From Enterococcus hermanniensis (GTDB lineage Bacteria; Bacillota; Bacilli; Lactobacillales; Enterococcaceae), in NCBI RefSeq assembly GCF_001885945.1, contig NZ_JXKQ01000001.1, positions 406,001 through 470,000 on the forward strand: a stretch of 64,000 nucleotides of DNA. The letters are read 5' to 3'. Positions 33,788-42,022 of this stretch are shown piece after piece (within the stretch, counting starts at the first letter, position 1; each line of letters starts with the position of its first letter). Made by a program: the position numbers and the translations under genes. The notes beneath the pieces were generated by a model. It saw only the letters and a list, made by a program, of their open reading frames with translations, was not told where the DNA came from and searched no databases.

Positions 33788-36211
33788 TTAAATGACGCGT
33801 GACGTTGGATTTTTTTTAGCTTGTCTTTTTTTCTGCCACTGAATACGCCAAGAAACAATTTTATCCATTACGATGGTCAAACCTTTAAATAACCAATAAA
33901 TTCCGATTGTCAACGGAATGACAAAGAACAAATTACGGTTCCACAATTTATCAAAATCAAAAAATTCTCTAAAGAATAAGTAACAGCTAAAATAAGCGCT
34001 ACTTAATACTGCAATCAATGCAATTTTTTTCTTATCCAATGGAAACGAAACTTTATACAAAACCAATAATCCGACACAACCGGTCAGAAAGACTGACATC
34101 GTAGAAGAGGCAATAAAGTCTAAATCGAACAAAACATCTGCCAGTTGGATGATCATGACTGCGCCTACAACCGTAAGTGCCCCAGGTAACGATACACGTA
34201 AGATATTATTCAAGAAATCACCTTTTATCCGTTCATAACTTGGTTTCAACGCTAAGAAAAACGAAGGAATCCCTACTGTCAATGCATTGATCGGAGTTAA
34301 CTGAACAGGTTCGAAGGGGTATGGATTCGCAATGAACATAAAGATCACGGCTAAAATCAATGAATAAATTGTTTTTACTAAATACATCGAAGCGACCCGT
34401 TCAATATTATTGATTACCCGACGCCCTTCATTCAAAACGTTTTGCATTCGCGCAAAATCCGAATCTAATAAGATGACATCTGCTGCCGCACGGGCGGCAC
34501 TACTACCATTTGCCATTGCCACTCCGATATCGGCCTCGCGTAAAGCTAATACATCATTTACGCCATCACCAGTCATGCAAACAGTATGTTGCTTTTTCAA
34601 GGCTTGGATCAATAATTGTTTTTGTTTCGGTGTTACGCGCCCAAAAACAGTCGTATGCTCAACTAACTGTGAGTAATCGATTGGTTCTTTCAAACTCGAC
34701 ATATCGACAAATGTTTCTGCATCTTTGATTCCAGCTTTTTGTGCAATTTTTGAGACAGTCAATGGATGATCGCCAGAGATAACTTTCAATTGAACATCTT
34801 GTTTAGCAAAATATCCAAATGTTGCTCGAGCATTTTCGCGTAGATTATCCGAAATAATCAAAATGGCTAGTAATGTAGGTTCAGCAGCCATTTCTTCAGT
34901 TAATATTGTTGGATATTCCACTAATGTCAGTACGCGTTGACCAGCTTCTAAATATGGTCGAATTTTAGTTTCTAATTCTTCTGGTCGTTCATGAAAAATA
35001 AATTCCGGCGCACCGACCGCAAAATTCCCTTCTGCTTTGAAAGACACCCCACTCCATTTTCTTGCCGATGAAAATGGAACGACTGTTTCAACAGACCAAT
35101 CTTCAATCAAAGGAAACGCATTACGCAAGGCTTTAGCTGTTGCATTTTGATCTTTTAATTGGTACATCAGAGCACCCATGATCGTATTTAAACGTGTCTC
35201 GGAAAGGTTTTCCAAAAGTGCCTCTTCAAATTTCAACGTGCCATCTGTGATGGTGCCAGTTTTATCTAAACAAATCACATCTACTCGGGCCAAGGTTTCG
35301 ATTGACGGCAGTGCTTGGACCAAGACTTTCTTGCGGGCTAAGTTAGCTGCACCGACTGCAAAGGCCACACTCGTTAATAGCATCAAGCCTTCCGGAATCA
35401 TGCTGACTAACGCAGCCACTGTTCCTAAAACAGCTTGTTTGATAGAAGATGACGTTTGGTATTGACTGTAAAACAAACCTAGTCCAACCGGGATGATAAT
35501 AATCGTCAATACTGCGATCATACGATCCAAAACTTTTGTTAGTTCTGAATTGCCTGTTTTTTTTGTTTTCGCTTCGCTGGTTAGTTGTTCTGCAAAATTA
35601 TCTTTACCTACCGCTGTACCTTGATAGAAACCCTCGCCTGCCGTCACAAAACTTCCACTATATAATTCATCGTGTTCCTTTTTTTGAACGCGGTCAGATT
35701 CACCCGTCAATAATGATTCATCGACTTCTATGCCCGCCCCGGAAATCAATTTTCCATCGACTGGCACTTGATCACCGTTTCTTAAATAAAGAATATCGCT
35801 CAAAACAATTTCTTCTTGATCAATTTGCTGTAACTGACCGTCGCGTAGGACGACTGCTTTCGTTTTAGCTAACACCGATAACTTATCGATCGTGTGTTTT
35901 GCCCGCAATTCTTGAATGATCCCGATCAACGTATTGATAATAACGACACCAAAAAAGAGTGTATTTTTAGGTGAACCAACTAATAAAACCAATATAGCTA
36001 ACACTAAGTTTAACAAGTTAAAGATATTGAGCGTATTTTCTTTGATGATTTCTTTATCCGATTTCAGCAGGTTCTCTTCAATCTGATTCACTTGTCCTTC
36101 CGCTGTTTTTTGTTGGACCGCCGCTGTGCTCAAGCCTTTTAATTCTTCCGGAATCAATACATCATCGAACGTTTCTTTCACTACTTGGATCGTTTCTTTT
36201 TTTTTTTTCAT
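33788..36211 (-). CDS. Cation-translocating P-type ATPase, CtpE-like
   Basis: An 807-residue P-type ATPase. Visible are the actuator TGES (LLTGESDRV), the TM4 motif MIPEGL, the phosphorylation motif CLDKTGTITDG, the hinge MTGDGVNDVLALREADIGVAM and about ten membrane segments, with six in the C-terminal part. It lacks an N-terminal CxxC heavy-metal domain. The IPEGL motif is seen in the CtpE/YoaB subgroup, whose mycobacterial member imports calcium, so Ca2+ is a possible substrate. The start at 36211 has GAGAGG upstream; a longer frame from 36256 lacks one. A run of 12 A follows the ATG, which may allow slippage. Confidence 0.85.
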   Translation of the reverse strand: MKKKKETIQVVKETFDDVLIPEELKGLSTAAVQQKTAEGQVNQIEENLLKSDKEIIKENTLNIFNLLNLVLAILVLLVGSPKNTLFFGVVIINTLIGIIQELRAKHTIDKLSVLAKTKAVVLRDGQLQQIDQEEIVLSDILYLRNGDQVPVDGKLISGAGIEVDESLLTGESDRVQKKEHDELYSGSFVTAGEGFYQGTAVGKDNFAEQLTSEAKTKKTGNSELTKVLDRMIAVLTIIIIPVGLGLFYSQYQTSSSIKQAVLGTVAALVSMIPEGLMLLTSVAFAVGAANLARKKVLVQALPSIETLARVDVICLDKTGTITDGTLKFEEALLENLSETRLNTIMGALMYQLKDQNATAKALRNAFPLIEDWSVETVVPFSSARKWSGVSFKAEGNFAVGAPEFIFHERPEELETKIRPYLEAGQRVLTLVEYPTILTEEMAAEPTLLAILIISDNLRENARATFGYFAKQDVQLKVISGDHPLTVSKIAQKAGIKDAETFVDMSSLKEPIDYSQLVEHTTVFGRVTPKQKQLLIQALKKQHTVCMTGDGVNDVLALREADIGVAMANGSSAARAAADVILLDSDFARMQNVLNEGRRVINNIERVASMYLVKTIYSLILAVIFMFIANPYPFEPVQLTPINALTVGIPSFFLALKPSYERIKGDFLNNILRVSLPGALTVVGAVMIIQLADVLFDLDFIASSTMSVFLTGCVGLLVLYKVSFPLDKKKIALIAVLSSAYFSCYLFFREFFDFDKLWNRNLFFVIPLTIGIYWLFKGLTIVMDKIVSWRIQWQKKRQAKKNPTSRVI

Positions 36212-36372
36212 ACCGTACCTCTCACTCCATTTGTAACCAATGCTGCTGTTCAGCAATCAATGTCTTTGTTTACATTTATCTTAACACTACTTGGACTTTA
36301 AGTCGGGGATGAACATTATTACAGATTGTTTCTTAACTTATTTTCTACGCTTACTCCAACTAATGAAAAGAA

Positions 36373-36407
36373 AAAAGTATGTCGTAACATCGCTACGACA
36401 TACTTTT
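36373..36407 (-). terminator. Terminator of yhaM
   Basis: AAAAGTATGTCGTA and TACGACATACTTTT form a 14-bp perfect stem with a 7-nt loop; T-run on the complement (36368-36376). Confidence 0.88.
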
Positions 36408-36408
36408 A

Positions 36409-37356
36409 TTAAATGTCTTTTGGCACATAAAAGCTACGATTATCCATCCCAAAAATCCGTTCTGTATATGTTCCAGGCTCCGTATTTTTAACTGCACCGG
36501 ATAGCATTTGCATTGATGCATCGATATTATCGATTTGATGCAAAATCTCAGCTTCCATGATCCGTGGACGAACGGGTGAGCCATATTCTAATAATCCATG
36601 ATGCGAAAGGACCATATGTCTTAAGATCACGACATCTTCGTCTGCATCATTAATTTTCAACTCGATACACGCTTTTGTGATTTCTTCATCGACTAAAACT
36701 AAATGGCCAACTAAATTTCCTACGACCGTGTATTCTGTCGCAGAAGGACCCGTCAACTCAATCACTTTGCCTAGATCATGAATAATGATACCTGCATAAA
36801 GTAATGACGCATTTAATTGCGGATATTCATGCGCAATCGCTTTTCCTAGTCGCAACATCGTCAATGTATGGAATGCTAAGCCGCCCGCAAATGCATGGTG
36901 ATTGCGTTTAGCCGCCGGAAATTCAAAGAATTCTTTTTGGTATTTGTTTAACAAGAAACGTACGATCCGATTCCAATGCGGATTGGTAATTTCAAACAAG
37001 GTTTGGTTGATTTCTTCTTCCATATCTTCACGCTTGATTGGTGCACGTTCCATATATAAAGAAGGATCATTTGGTTCTTCTGGTTTGGTTGTACGTAAAT
37101 GCATGATTTTAACTTGCGGATTGCCTTGATAAACTTCGCGTTTTCCATTTAACAGTACAACTTGTCCAGCTTTGTAGCGTTTGATTTCTTCTTCTGAAGC
37201 ATCCCAGAATTTTCCATCTACTGTTCCCGAAGTATCTTGGAACGTAAACGCAATAAATTTTTTCCCATTTTTGGCTAAACGGACATCGGCATTCTTAATC
37301 AATACATACATCTCGAATTGCTCATCGACCGTTAATTCTTTAATTTTTTTCATCAT
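36409..37356 (-). CDS. yhaM: 3'-5' exoribonuclease YhaM (OB-fold plus HD domain)
   Basis: A 315-residue protein with an N-terminal OB-fold (about residues 15-90, FIAFTFQDTSGTVDGKFWDA) and an HD hydrolase domain (HHAFAGGLAFHTLTML, IIIHDLGK, HMVLSHHG) with the expected metal-binding His and Asp residues. YhaM trims RNA 3' ends and also acts on single-stranded DNA. Two adjacent ATG codons are present; the first overlaps the yhaN stop codon by one base (TAATG), indicating translational coupling. Last gene of the yhaO-yhaN-yhaM operon, followed by a terminator. Confidence 0.93.
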   Translation of the reverse strand: MMKKIKELTVDEQFEMYVLIKNADVRLAKNGKKFIAFTFQDTSGTVDGKFWDASEEEIKRYKAGQVVLLNGKREVYQGNPQVKIMHLRTTKPEEPNDPSLYMERAPIKREDMEEEINQTLFEITNPHWNRIVRFLLNKYQKEFFEFPAAKRNHHAFAGGLAFHTLTMLRLGKAIAHEYPQLNASLLYAGIIIHDLGKVIELTGPSATEYTVVGNLVGHLVLVDEEITKACIELKINDADEDVVILRHMVLSHHGLLEYGSPVRPRIMEAEILHQIDNIDASMQMLSGAVKNTEPGTYTERIFGMDNRSFYVPKDI

Positions 37357-39983
37357 TAGACTCCCTTCAACTCCCAGACAGACTGGTGAAGCTCTTGGTA
37401 ATAGCTTACCATTTCTTGGTCAGATGACAAACAAATGACTTGATAATTTTTACTAAATTGCTGTAATAATTTTGCAAATTGATATTTCCGTTGATAATCG
37501 TAGTGTAACCAGCCGTCATCGATGATAACCGGGCATAAGGGGTGCTTTTGTTGCAAGGCTAAATAGGCAAAGCGGAAAGCCATCATCAACTGATCCTTTG
37601 TTCCAGTCGACAAATTATAGACACTCATCCGATCAACCGTTAAAATTCCTTCATGAAAATCTAGTTTGGTCTGTTCTCGATTCGTCAACAAACGGAAATA
37701 GGTTGTCGCTTGTGCGAGTAATTCCGGTAATTGCTGCTCAGACAATTCTGTCGCGATATCTTGCAACAATTGATTTTCCAATTTAGTGATTGCATAATCT
37801 TTCGTCAACTGTTCGACATGGGCTCGTTGTTGACTTGCCTGCTGATATAAACTATCTAAAGTCCCATCTGCTTGCATTTGTTGAATCTGAAGACGTGAGC
37901 GCTGTTCTTGTTCTTGTAATTGATGTAATTGCTGTTCCCCGCTTTGAATCGTTTGTCGTAACGTACGCAAAGTTTCTTCGATTTCTGCTTGCGTTGTTTC
38001 TTGATCAAATAATGGCGCTACTCGCTCAGTCAGTTCTTTTAGACGTACTTGATTTTTGGCAACATCGGCTTCTCGTTGCAAGAATGCTGGAATCTCAGCT
38101 GGATAAGCCAACCGTAGATTTTCCATCAATACTTGATGTTGATCAAGAAGTTGTTGCTGCTGACGCTGAGCCTCGTGGATACGTTGCTGCAAGACCGTAT
38201 TTTCTTGATAAGTTTGCGCAAAGCGAATTTGCTCCATTTCTTTTGCGAATTGCTCCACGATCGGTAATTTTTCAGAAAGATTTTTCTCACGCAACGGCAA
38301 CCATTCCGCTAAAAAATCGAAGCGTTGTTCTTGTTGCATCAAATTTTGTCGCAAATCAGCTTGACGATGCTGCAATTCTCGATTCGTCTTTAACTGCGCT
38401 AAAAAAGTTTGCGCTTGTTGGTTTATCTTAATTACAGCAAATTCATTGATTTCACTAGTTAAATTTCTTTGCGCCAATTCATGTTCTAACTGATTGATCA
38501 GAGCAAGCAAACTTTTCTGACTCTGTAAGGCCTGTTCTTTCAATTCAGCCAATTGACCTTCGTAAATATCTAATTGACCTAATTTTTCCTGCCAATTACT
38601 TTTATCAACCGGTTGATTGCGTTTAATAAAGCCACCAAACGCACAAACACCGGCTACTACTAACCCGCCATAGCGCAGAGGCGCTGGTAAAAATAGTGAA
38701 AGGATCGCTACGATTCCTGCTGCGATGAATACCCATGGCACTGTTTTCTTTTGTTCAAATAATTCTGGATGCTTTTGTTCATAGTCATTTAGATTTTTCT
38801 CTGCTTGATTTCGCTGTTCAGTAATGAGATGCAAGCGAATCTTCAATTCTTCTTCTGTTTTTTGCTGATTTTGTAATGGAAGAAACAGCTGCTGGATCGC
38901 TTGCTCATCGGCAAATGGTCGCGGTGGATGATCTTGCCAGCCTGCAATTTGACCGTGATTCATCTCAGCTAATTGATTAGCAATGCGCTGTTCCTCATCC
39001 AACATTCGGCTGATCGCTACTTTTTCTCCTAATAATTGCTGGATTTTATTTTCATATTCTAAATAGAAATAATACCGGGCTGACTCTTGATTCCCACTAT
39101 GCTGTTGCAATGCCGCATGTAATTTCTCGCGTTCCTTCGATAATTGCTGATACTCTTGATAAAAAGCTTGGAGTGTTTGTTGTTCAGTATCACTTGCTAT
39201 CCGCTTAAGATCCATTTTACGTAGAGTCAAATATTCAGCATAGGCCGACCAGTTCATTCGTTGCTGTTCTAATTTCAATTGTTGCTCTTGCAATTGGCGA
39301 TTTTTACGCGTTTGTTTGGCTACTTGCTCATTTTCAATGTCCGCTTGACCTACTAGTTGCTGAAAAGAAGCTTCTTGCGATTCTTTTTCTTTGATACGTT
39401 GTTGCAAACGCTGGTATGTTTGAACAGCTTGATTCAATGGCTGTTTTTTTCCTCGCGGACGATAGATCCGCTCGTAATTATTTTTTAATCGCAAGCGTTG
39501 CTCAAACAATTCATTGCTACCTGATAAGCCTAATGAAATCAATGCATCATGTAAATTTTCTTCACTTAGAGTATCCATTTGTTGGAGTTGCTCTTGCTGG
39601 AAAGTAAATACTTCACGAAACAATTGTAAGGTTAAGGGATAGAGGATTCGCTCTAACAGATCCTCTTCCCCTTGTTGACCATCTTCTAGCCAAACTTTTG
39701 CTTTGCCTTTATTTTTTGTTTTATAACGTTCGATCGTTACATTTCCATACGTTGGATGGACAAGTTGTAATCGGCCTCCAAAACCACTGCCGTCGTTTGG
39801 TGTATAGTCTTTACCTTTTTTACGTTTTGCCGGAAAGCCAAATAAAATTGCTTGAATAAATTGATATAAAGTCGATTTCCCAGCTTCATTCAAGCCATAA
39901 ACTAATTGATTAGCAGATTCAAATATAAAATTTTGCTGACGCCACTTGCCAAAACTCGTGATTTCAGCTTTTTTAATCCACAT
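37356..39983 (-). CDS. yhaN: Rad50/SbcC-like ATPase YhaN (SbcF) with mid-coil membrane hairpin
   Basis: An 875-residue SMC-like ATPase. Walker A is YGLNEAGKST (about 29-38); the C-terminal half carries the signature YNLSTGTKDQLMMAF and Walker B VIIDDGWLHYD. Long coiled coils lie between (about 180-410 and 460-760). Instead of a CxxC zinc hook, the middle has two hydrophobic stretches at about 415-453 (TVPWVFIAAGIVAILSLFLP and LRYGGLVVAGVCAFGGFIK), which could anchor the apex in the membrane. It works with YhaO as an SbcCD-like nuclease complex in DNA end processing. The gene overlaps yhaO by 11 nt and yhaM by 1 nt. Confidence 0.9.
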   Translation of the reverse strand: MWIKKAEITSFGKWRQQNFIFESANQLVYGLNEAGKSTLYQFIQAILFGFPAKRKKGKDYTPNDGSGFGGRLQLVHPTYGNVTIERYKTKNKGKAKVWLEDGQQGEEDLLERILYPLTLQLFREVFTFQQEQLQQMDTLSEENLHDALISLGLSGSNELFEQRLRLKNNYERIYRPRGKKQPLNQAVQTYQRLQQRIKEKESQEASFQQLVGQADIENEQVAKQTRKNRQLQEQQLKLEQQRMNWSAYAEYLTLRKMDLKRIASDTEQQTLQAFYQEYQQLSKEREKLHAALQQHSGNQESARYYFYLEYENKIQQLLGEKVAISRMLDEEQRIANQLAEMNHGQIAGWQDHPPRPFADEQAIQQLFLPLQNQQKTEEELKIRLHLITEQRNQAEKNLNDYEQKHPELFEQKKTVPWVFIAAGIVAILSLFLPAPLRYGGLVVAGVCAFGGFIKRNQPVDKSNWQEKLGQLDIYEGQLAELKEQALQSQKSLLALINQLEHELAQRNLTSEINEFAVIKINQQAQTFLAQLKTNRELQHRQADLRQNLMQQEQRFDFLAEWLPLREKNLSEKLPIVEQFAKEMEQIRFAQTYQENTVLQQRIHEAQRQQQQLLDQHQVLMENLRLAYPAEIPAFLQREADVAKNQVRLKELTERVAPLFDQETTQAEIEETLRTLRQTIQSGEQQLHQLQEQEQRSRLQIQQMQADGTLDSLYQQASQQRAHVEQLTKDYAITKLENQLLQDIATELSEQQLPELLAQATTYFRLLTNREQTKLDFHEGILTVDRMSVYNLSTGTKDQLMMAFRFAYLALQQKHPLCPVIIDDGWLHYDYQRKYQFAKLLQQFSKNYQVICLSSDQEMVSYYQELHQSVWELKGV

Positions 39984-41154
39984 CGGCGTCCCTCCTAAAC
40001 TGATAGCGTTGCTCCATTTTGTCTTTTACGGTTGCAACGATCGTTTCTCTAAATGATTGATTCATCACTTGATGTAATTGAGGATTTTGATTCAACTCAC
40101 TTAATAATTCATTGAAGATCTCGGGTTCTTGATAAGTTGTGATCAATTGTTCTACCAGTGCTTCATCCACTGCTAGATACGGTCGCTCTTTTGGCTGCTC
40201 AGCTACCGTCAATTGCCATAAAAAGATAGTATCAGCAACTTCTTCTTGTACGGCTTCTAATAACTCCCCTGAAGCAATTTGGTAGCTTAATTCGTCGCCC
40301 AAACCCTCAACATCACAAAACTCTAATTGTAAGATCGTCGGTAACGTGGCTTCAATTTTACGAATCAAAGGAAACACGTCTCTTGGTTGGCGAACACCTT
40401 TTAATGAAAGTGTTCGTTTTTCCCAACGAATCACTTCGACCGGAACCGTTTGACGCAGTAATTGATTGCCGTTCGATTCTACCAATGTCACTCCAGAAAG
40501 ATCAACTTCCTTTTGCGTATGTCCTTGTGGTGTTCCTGGGTAGATGATAAAAGGATTTTCTGACAATACTTGTGGTACATGAATATGTCCGAGTGCCCAG
40601 TAATCGTATCCTTTTGTTAATAATTCACCCAATTGAAAAGGTGCATAGGGCATCTGTCCTCCATGATACATCCCAATGTGAAAATCAACTGAACTCTTAT
40701 AAGGAAAGGTTTCGGCCATCGCTGTTTCAATCGTTGGATGCTGATAACTAAAGCTAGTAATAGCGACTTGTTCACCTGTTCTAGTCAGTAATTGTTTTGT
40801 TTCAACCTGCTCATCAGAAAATAATTGAATATTATTTGGAAAAGCGAACCAATAACGTTCTGCTTGATAAAAATCATGGTTACCAAAGTTCATAAAGACT
40901 GGAATACTTGCTTCCTCGAGGCGAGCCATTTCTTGGAAAAAGAAACGTTGAGTCTTTAAAGTTGGTCGATTTTGATGAAATGTATCGCCAGCTAATAAAA
41001 CAAAATCGACATTATTATTGATAGCAACATCAACGATATTTTGTAGCATGGTTTGATTAGCTGTCATCAATTGTTTTTCGAAATATTCGGGTACAGTGGT
41101 CAGACCTTCAAAGGAGCGATCCAAATGGAGATCCGCTGCATGTAAAAATTTCAT
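39973..41154 (-). CDS. yhaO: DNA repair exonuclease YhaO (SbcE), metallophosphoesterase
   Basis: A 393-residue Mre11/SbcD-like phosphoesterase. Motifs in order are FLHAADLHLDRSF, VLLAGDTFHQNRP, MNFGNHDFYQ, GMYHGG and WALGHIHVPQ, which supply the two-metal active site. AGGAGGAGAAAA precedes the ATG at 41154; the frame opening at 41169 is less likely. It is the first gene of the yhaO-yhaN-yhaM operon, whose overlapping ends indicate coupled translation. Expected to act in double-strand break processing on DNA at or near the membrane via YhaN. Confidence 0.93.
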   Translation of the reverse strand: MKFLHAADLHLDRSFEGLTTVPEYFEKQLMTANQTMLQNIVDVAINNNVDFVLLAGDTFHQNRPTLKTQRFFFQEMARLEEASIPVFMNFGNHDFYQAERYWFAFPNNIQLFSDEQVETKQLLTRTGEQVAITSFSYQHPTIETAMAETFPYKSSVDFHIGMYHGGQMPYAPFQLGELLTKGYDYWALGHIHVPQVLSENPFIIYPGTPQGHTQKEVDLSGVTLVESNGNQLLRQTVPVEVIRWEKRTLSLKGVRQPRDVFPLIRKIEATLPTILQLEFCDVEGLGDELSYQIASGELLEAVQEEVADTIFLWQLTVAEQPKERPYLAVDEALVEQLITTYQEPEIFNELLSELNQNPQLHQVMNQSFRETIVATVKDKMEQRYQFRRDADVD

Positions 41155-41356
41155 TTTTCTCCTCCTCACCTATAACAATGCACTTATTTTTTTAGCCTAA
41201 AAGCCTGCATTGCTAAGTATTTTATCCAATCTGCACTTATTTTAACATAAAAAAGCGAAAGTCTGTTCGTATTTAAGTGAAGATTTTAAAAAGTTAAATT
41301 CTCGAAAGAATGCGACGGATTCGTTAAAATAAGAAGATCAAAAAGGAGTGATGACT

Positions 41357-41539
41357 ATGACGAATGATCAGCTGATCAAAAAAATCAAAGAGTTATTAAA
41401 TGAAGGTAATGTTGAAAAAGCCAAGCTATTTGTTGAAGAGCACAAAGATGAATTAGGCGAATATTATGACAAGGCTAAGGTCCTGTTGAATTCAGAAAAA
41501 GTTGAGGGCTTAAAAAAACAATTCAAAAAATTTTTTTGA
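41357..41539 (+). CDS. Small helical protein of unknown function, 60 aa
   Basis: A 60-residue, highly charged helical protein (MTNDQLIKKIKELLNEGN, then VEKAKLFVEEHKDELGEYYD, ending LKKQFKKFF). AAAGGAG lies 8 nt upstream of the ATG at 41357; the in-frame starts at 41348 and 41351 sit too close to it. It is monocistronic, with its own terminator. The heptad-like spacing suggests a helical hairpin. I recognise no family; a stress-type CsbD-like small protein was considered but the sequence does not match convincingly. Confidence 0.65.
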   Translation: MTNDQLIKKIKELLNEGNVEKAKLFVEEHKDELGEYYDKAKVLLNSEKVEGLKKQFKKFF

Positions 41540-41555
41540 TCAAACAGTCGTAAAA

Positions 41556-41602
41556 AAAGAGGTTGAGTCAAAAGTAGCGAATACTTTTGACTCAACCTCT
41601 TT
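41556..41602. terminator. Bidirectional terminator with long perfect stem
   Basis: Two 21-nt arms (41556-41576 and 41582-41602), starting AAAGAGGTTGAGTCAAAAG, pair perfectly around GCGAA. The stem sequence is closely related to that at 55052-55100. Confidence 0.9.
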
Positions 41603-41613
41603 TATTCTTTTAA

Positions 41614-41955
41614 TTAACCTTCGTATAATTCACGAATTGGTGTCATAATTACACGATTTAGATCGTTGATGATAACGCTGAAAGCTTGTTCTTTCATCAT
41701 CAATTCATTGATCAATTCTTCTTGTTGAACTTTTTCAGCTAATGCTTGTGCTTGTTCAGCATCTGCATCGCTAAAATCTTCACCGCGCATTTGTTTTTCT
41801 TGTAAGCCTTGTTGGAAAGCTTGGAAATCCTTAAATGCAACATAAGCTGTTTCATTTGCTTTTAATTGTGCAAAAGCTTCTTCTAAAGATTTGAATTCTG
41901 GTAACTCACGAATTTCACGTTCTAATCCGTTTGCTGTATCATAAATATTTGCCAT
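41614..41955 (-). CDS. YlbF/YmcA family protein (YheA-like)
   Basis: A 113-residue all-helical protein beginning [20 protein letters not shown], with a central [18 protein letters not shown] and a C-terminal helix pair. It fits the DUF964/YlbF-YmcA-YheA group; in Bacillus members of this group assemble into a complex that modulates RNase Y-mediated mRNA decay, but a YheA-like paralogue may do something else. GAGGGATACGAA precedes the ATG at 41955, which I prefer to the longer frame from 41979. It lies between a terminator and the PBP2a gene. Confidence 0.82.
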   Translation of the reverse strand: MANIYDTANGLEREIRELPEFKSLEEAFAQLKANETAYVAFKDFQAFQQGLQEKQMRGEDFSDADAEQAQALAEKVQQEELINELMMKEQAFSVIINDLNRVIMTPIRELYEG

Positions 41956-42022
41956 TTCGTATCCCTCATTTTCTATCAAAGTTACTTTTTTATTGTAACA
42001 TGAATGGAAACGGGTTCATACC

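Noticed and set aside
37790..38431. 213-codon plus-strand open frame opposite yhaN.
   Set aside because: Antisense to a clearly conserved coiled-coil ATPase; composition mirrors the Gln/Leu-rich codons of yhaN, and no ribosome binding site is seen.
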